From Clitopilus passeckerianus (Eukaryota > Basidiomycota > Agaricomycetes > Agaricales > Entolomataceae): a DNA stretch of 64,000 nt. Under the pieces are notes generated by a model that saw only the letters and a program-made list of their open reading frames with translations, did no database searches and was not told the origin of the DNA. The DNA lies in the NCBI GenBank assembly GCA_944990035.1, contig CALYLX010000112.1, positions 1,550,001 to 1,614,000 of the forward strand, written 5' to 3'. This document shows positions 60,501 through 64,000 of this stretch, one piece after another (position 1 is the first letter of the stretch; the number at the start of each line of letters is the position of its first letter). The translations under genes and the position numbers were made by a program.

Positions 60501-61141
60501 AAGATTGCAGTGACTGAGCCCCAAGAAGGCTATGGGAAAACTGATCGACCTAGGCTTCTCTTTAGTCAAAGGTAGTTCTGTCGCCAGAGTTTGATTGAAT
60601 GACTAGCTGATGTCGGCGGTTCAGGTCTTAGGCGTGGCGAATGTCGGATATGATGGCTGCGGCGTTCTGCGTGTTCTGTACAAGCTGGTTCCGAGATGCT
60701 TCTCACTGCATTCGTCTCTGGCTCCAGTACGGAGAGCATGGTCAGCGAGGACGAGACAGAAGAATCGTACCCCTCGGAAGTGTTTTCAAGGAAGTCGGCC
60801 TAAGAAGGTTGTGAACTGTGCATCCCAGGGAATTCGGGCCGTCGACACCTTCTTTTCCCTTCTCAAGATCACGGTTCTGCCAATGACGAAGCGCACTGCG
60901 TTTCTTGTACATTTGGTGTTCGCAGTTGCCTTTTGCGTGGCGTTGACTGGCTTGTGAAACTGTTTTGATTGGAAAATGGGGTGTTGGCGTTGGCATCACG
61001 CGGGTCATGGGGAAAGATATGGTAATGAGTGTGTAAACGCCGTTCGTCGCAAATCAATGTCAATTAATGGACTCATGCAGGGTCTGCCTCCATGGTTCGA
61101 CCGAGACTTGTTCCTCAACCTTCACGTTCATTACCGGCCCA
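57532..61141. other. Gene-poor stretch, 3.6 kb
   Basis: Only short, unrecognised ORFs on both strands. One region (about 58000-58680 minus) has faint local similarity to the small-protein family but no intact model. The promoter of copy B lies at its right end. Confidence 0.5.
61034..61084 (+). promoter_or_regulatory. Promoter block of family copy B
   Basis: TAAACGCCGTTCGTC at 61034-61048 and ATGCAGGGTC at 61075-61084, 26 bases apart, precede the copy B start by 57 bases. The same two elements with the same spacing precede copy C. Confidence 0.7.
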
Positions 61142-61697
61142 ATGCATTTCGAGGAAGAGCTTGCGTTTGCGATCCCGGGATACAACCCAAGCTCCTCAAC
61201 GTTGGACTCTTATTCTCGCTCGCCACCTACTCGCAAGAACCACGCTCGTTCGCCACGACAATCACCTCAACGCTATGCGCCGTATCCGGTGCCGCAAAAG
61301 TCTGTTCGCCAGATGAACATTTATTACGTTGTAAGTTGGACGTTTTCCTGTCTAGCTAGCGCTCAGCACTCAGCATTGACCTGTTGTCGTGTAGCCCCCA
61401 ACATATATTGAACAGCGAAGAGAGGTTTATCGGCCACCTGTACGCTATCCCTTGGCAATTTCATGCACACTCTCTGATCCCTGACAGTCACCCATTCATG
61501 CTATCGACGCAATACTGCACCCTCCAAGAAACGGTCTCATTGGGGCAAATATGGTTGGCGCAATCCAGTTCGCCCACAGATTGTTTGGCTTTCTCTTCGT
61601 ATGTCCTCCAGCAACACAGGCGGCGTCTATCTAACGCTGTCTCGCCCTCCAGAACTACGTCGACATCTTGCGCAGAATAATGCCTGGAGAAATATGA
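61142..61697 (+). CDS. Novel four-exon small-protein family, copy B
   Basis: Exons 61142-61330, 61395-61439, 61488-61598 and 61653-61697 give 63+15+37+14 = 129 residues, all introns phase 0 (64, 48 and 54 bases). Start MHFEEELAFAIPGYNP; exon 1 ends RYAPYPVPQKSVRQMNIYYV. Exon 2 is PPTYIEQRREVYRPP, exon 3 opens SPIHAIDAILHPPRNG and ends FAHRLFGFLF, and exon 4 is NYVDILRRIMPGEI before TGA. An alternative, shorter exon 2 using GTTTAT at 61425 is possible, but the chosen GTACGC donor gives the 45-base exon shared by all copies. The hydrophobic exon 3 end could be a membrane helix. No known domain is recognised. Confidence 0.8.
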
Positions 61698-62102
61698 ACC
61701 TATCCGTTATTTACCACCAAGACGTTGACAAGGACTTTAGGACCCCAGACATGGTTGCAGTAGCCGCCCAAACCCCGAATACATATCATTCATATATTCT
61801 TCAATATCTCGTCGTTTTAATGTATAAATGTTTTGTATAGATTATTATGGAAAACCAATGCTCTTTTTTCAACATACATTTATGATTAGAAAGCGAAAGT
61901 GGCCCAAGTGTCGAGGAATTTGCCCAGCGGATTCTCGACTGCCCCAGTTTTAAAGGATATATAGCTAGGATATTTCTAGAGGATCAAGAATAAAGACGGT
62001 AATAATGTACAGAGGAGGCCAAATGAATACTCGAGATGGAAGGTGCGAGTAGAATACTAGTGCAGGCGAATTTTAGGACAATGAAACGCAATATGAACAA
62101 GG
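61698..62102. other. Spacer between convergent copies B and C
   Basis: These 405 bases separate the facing 3' ends of copies B and C. No ORF or repeat is supported. Confidence 0.55.
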
Positions 62103-62625
62103 TTAGTTTTGTGCCAGGACCGTCCTGCGCAAGTTCTCAGCATGTCCCTGGAGAGACTGGTGAGCGATTTTCAACTTATACTACAGGATTGTGGACGTAC
62201 GGCGAGGAAACCTAAGACCCGGTTGAAGAGGCCTAGGCCAGCTACAATGAAACGCCTTTCGATCTGAGGGGGATGCAAGATGGCGTCAAGAGCAGGTTCG
62301 GGAGCCTGTTGAGGTTGTTAGACATGTTCGCAGAAGGTTTGCTGCTAAACTGACGGCCGGACGATAAACTTCTCGGGAGTCTTCGATGTAAGTAGAATCC
62401 TACGAGTGCAAGGTCAGACGATTACGATGCTAGAAAAAGGTTGATAATTACCACGTAATATATATTCATCTTGTGAATGGATCGCTGGGGAACCATGTAG
62501 GGAGCATAACGTTGGCGCGTTCGAGAGGAGCGAACAGCTCCAGGTAGATAGCTAGTAGCGAGGGAGGATTGCGATGGTGTATAGGCAGGAATTTCGAAGT
62601 CGAAGTCTTGGTCGAACACGTCCAT
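62103..62625 (-). CDS. Novel four-exon small-protein family, copy C
   Basis: Exons 62625-62452, 62399-62355, 62305-62201 and 62147-62103 give 58+15+35+14 = 122 residues, all introns phase 0 (52, 49 and 53 bases). Start MDVFDQDFDFEIPAYTP; exon 1 ends RYAPYMVPQRSIHKMNIYYV. Exon 2 is DSTYIEDSREVYRPA, exon 3 opens APEPALDAILHPPQIE and ends LGLFNRVLGFLA, and exon 4 is GHAENLRRTVLAQN before TAA. It is closest to copy B, faces it tail-to-tail 405 bases away and shares its promoter block, so the two probably arose by inverted duplication. No known domain is recognised; the tail may be membrane-associated. Confidence 0.8.
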
Positions 62626-64000
62626 GGGTGCCAATGTGTCTGGTGTTGAAGCAAAGGATGGTGGTAGTTTGAAAAAGGAGAGTGCGGCGCCGTGACTGTA
62701 TTTATGGACCCTGCATCCTGGTACCAATCGTTGATATTGGGGGACGAACGGCGTTTATACTTGTTAGGATGGTTTCTGTGGGATTTGATCGAGATTGGTT
62801 TGGTCTCCGAAGCTGATGTGCCTCGCTTCCTATCAAGCACGCTGGTGGTGCAGAACATCTCTGGAATGAATTCTGCAAGATGCTTTTTATGACAGCGAAG
62901 CCGGACGAAGCCAGGGCTACCCAGTGCTGCCACCTGGGAGGAGAGGAAGGTTTGCTTCACTGATATAGGCCAGGTCTTGTTGCTCTGATGGTGGCGCGCT
63001 AGAAAATTTGCGGTGTAAGCCTTGGGAGCCGGGGAATTTGCTTTGGGAGACTTACTGTCGCGGGCCAGTCAACGGTTACTCTTGTTGTTGACTGCAGATG
63101 ATTCTTGGCTTTTGACGGCACAAATGGTGACGGTTTTTAAATCCTGGCGGAAACAGCAGTCTGGCAGCTATTATATAGAGCAGCGCATTGATGGTCTATG
63201 ACTCCGTAGCCTCAAAAGCGGCTGCGTTCACACCATTTACATCGTTTTCGGTGATGCTTTGGCCACGACAGCAACGGCGCCCAGATAGCCAAATATGGAA
63301 ATCCGTCGGGTTCCCACGCTGAGTCAAGGCGCTACGGAACGCTGGGAATATCACCACTCACGGTGAGTCAAGCCACCGAGAACATACTGGAACCACAAGG
63401 AGCACTTGTCAGGATGCTGTGATCATCAGATTGATGAGAAGAACGCACACGGGGATGTTGGCCTCGAGTATGCTTCTTGAGAGTCAACAATCACGTCGCT
63501 AGAGGTATACAGGTGTCACAACCAGCCTGAAAATCGCTGCATGAAGGCCCAAGATATCAAGAGAGTGCGTGAAGACGTCTGCATGAAGGCCCCTTCTGGC
63601 AACGGTTGTCTGCTCTGGTGTAGAACGTCCCCTCTTCTGAGTCGCGGATATGATTTCTCTGGACAGCCTTAGCCCCCGTATGCATTCCCTACGTGAACCT
63701 TGACGTGAACTGCGAACTGTGCATCAAAGCCTCCGAAATAATTGCGAGCCATCTTGCGGATTGTCACCAGAGGTCTAGGCATGTCTGACTCCCTGAGGGA
63801 GCGCGAAGGTCATCTGTGTTGTGTCCTGGTGCCGAAGCCGTCGTATATCCTGTTTCCGGTGGTCTGATGAGGAACCACAAAAATGGGTCAGTGGCAAGAA
63901 GGAGTGCTCTTAAGCAAGCTCTAGTGCGCAGAGTACTGAACGGATTGCGGCTTCCTTGCTGGCGGATTAAATGTCGAAGAATGAGAACGTGGGATTGACT
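62626..64000. other. Upstream of copy C, then unassigned sequence
   Basis: Contains the copy C promoter at its left end. A 14-base direct repeat, CTGCATGAAGGCCC, occurs at about 63537 and 63580. No gene could be supported to the window end. Confidence 0.5.
62707..62757 (-). promoter_or_regulatory. Promoter block of family copy C
   Basis: On the minus strand TAAACGCCGTTCGTC (62757-62743) is preceded by TA, making a TATAAA-like box, and is followed after 26 bases by ATGCAGGGTC (62716-62707). The start codon is 81 bases further on. Both elements and their spacing match copy B exactly. Confidence 0.7.

Noticed and set aside
41940..62625. Short ORFs ending YYVV or ITYVV as lipopeptide pheromone precursors
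   Set aside because: They have no C-terminal CaaX cysteine, and each Tyr-Val is followed directly by a GT donor leading to further homologous exons. They are first exons, not complete peptides.

Overview
The window looks like nuclear DNA from a mushroom-forming basidiomycete (Agaricomycetes-like). Nearly every gene is split by many GT-AG introns of about 45-65 bases, genes lie close together on both strands, and the set is typical of such fungi: a P450, an S1/P1 nuclease, a PNGase A-type enzyme, and HMG-box, BTB and PUF regulators. No prokaryotic, organellar or viral segment was seen. Species cannot be named from the sequence.

From 1 to about 41.5 kb the window is gene-dense and mostly housekeeping. 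In order: a HAD phosphatase, the Hsp90 co-chaperone p23, a two-TM protein of unknown role, a Mdv1/Caf4-type WD40 mitochondrial fission adaptor, a SprT/GCNA-type metalloprotease, a cytochrome P450, ribosomal protein uS14 (RPS29), a PUF RNA-binding protein, a UVRAG/Vps38-like PI3-kinase subunit, an acidic coiled-coil nuclear-type protein, a secreted S1/P1 nuclease, a secreted PNGase A homologue, a short cullin-N-terminal protein, a PARP, an HMG-box factor, a class 1-type dihydroorotate dehydrogenase, TRAPP subunit Trs31, a BTB protein and the spliceosomal protein MFAP1. HMG-CoA reductase follows at 50.2-54.1 kb, then a lineage-specific gene and a small secreted protein.

The rest (41.5-50 kb and 57-64 kb) is gene-poor and holds the main discovery candidate: four copies of one small, four-exon gene family (41578-42095 minus, 43713-44244 minus, 61142-61697 plus, 62103-62625 minus). 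After splicing, each encodes a 116-129 residue protein. The N terminus is acidic and aromatic. A basic segment ends exon 1 with a motif like RYAPY..PQRSIH.MNIYYV. Exon 2 encodes exactly 15 residues, exon 3 has an A.[DG]A[IL]L.PP motif followed by a hydrophobic segment, and exon 4 is a short tail. All twelve introns are phase 0. Two copies also share a promoter block with identical internal spacing. I do not recognise the family.

Several conserved genes carry single-base frame breaks. Two in HMG-CoA reductase sit in homopolymers, and similar breaks are suspected in the PUF, HMG-box, coiled-coil, SprT and cullin-like genes. In an essential gene such as HMG-CoA reductase this points first to base-calling errors in the assembly, not to pseudogenes.
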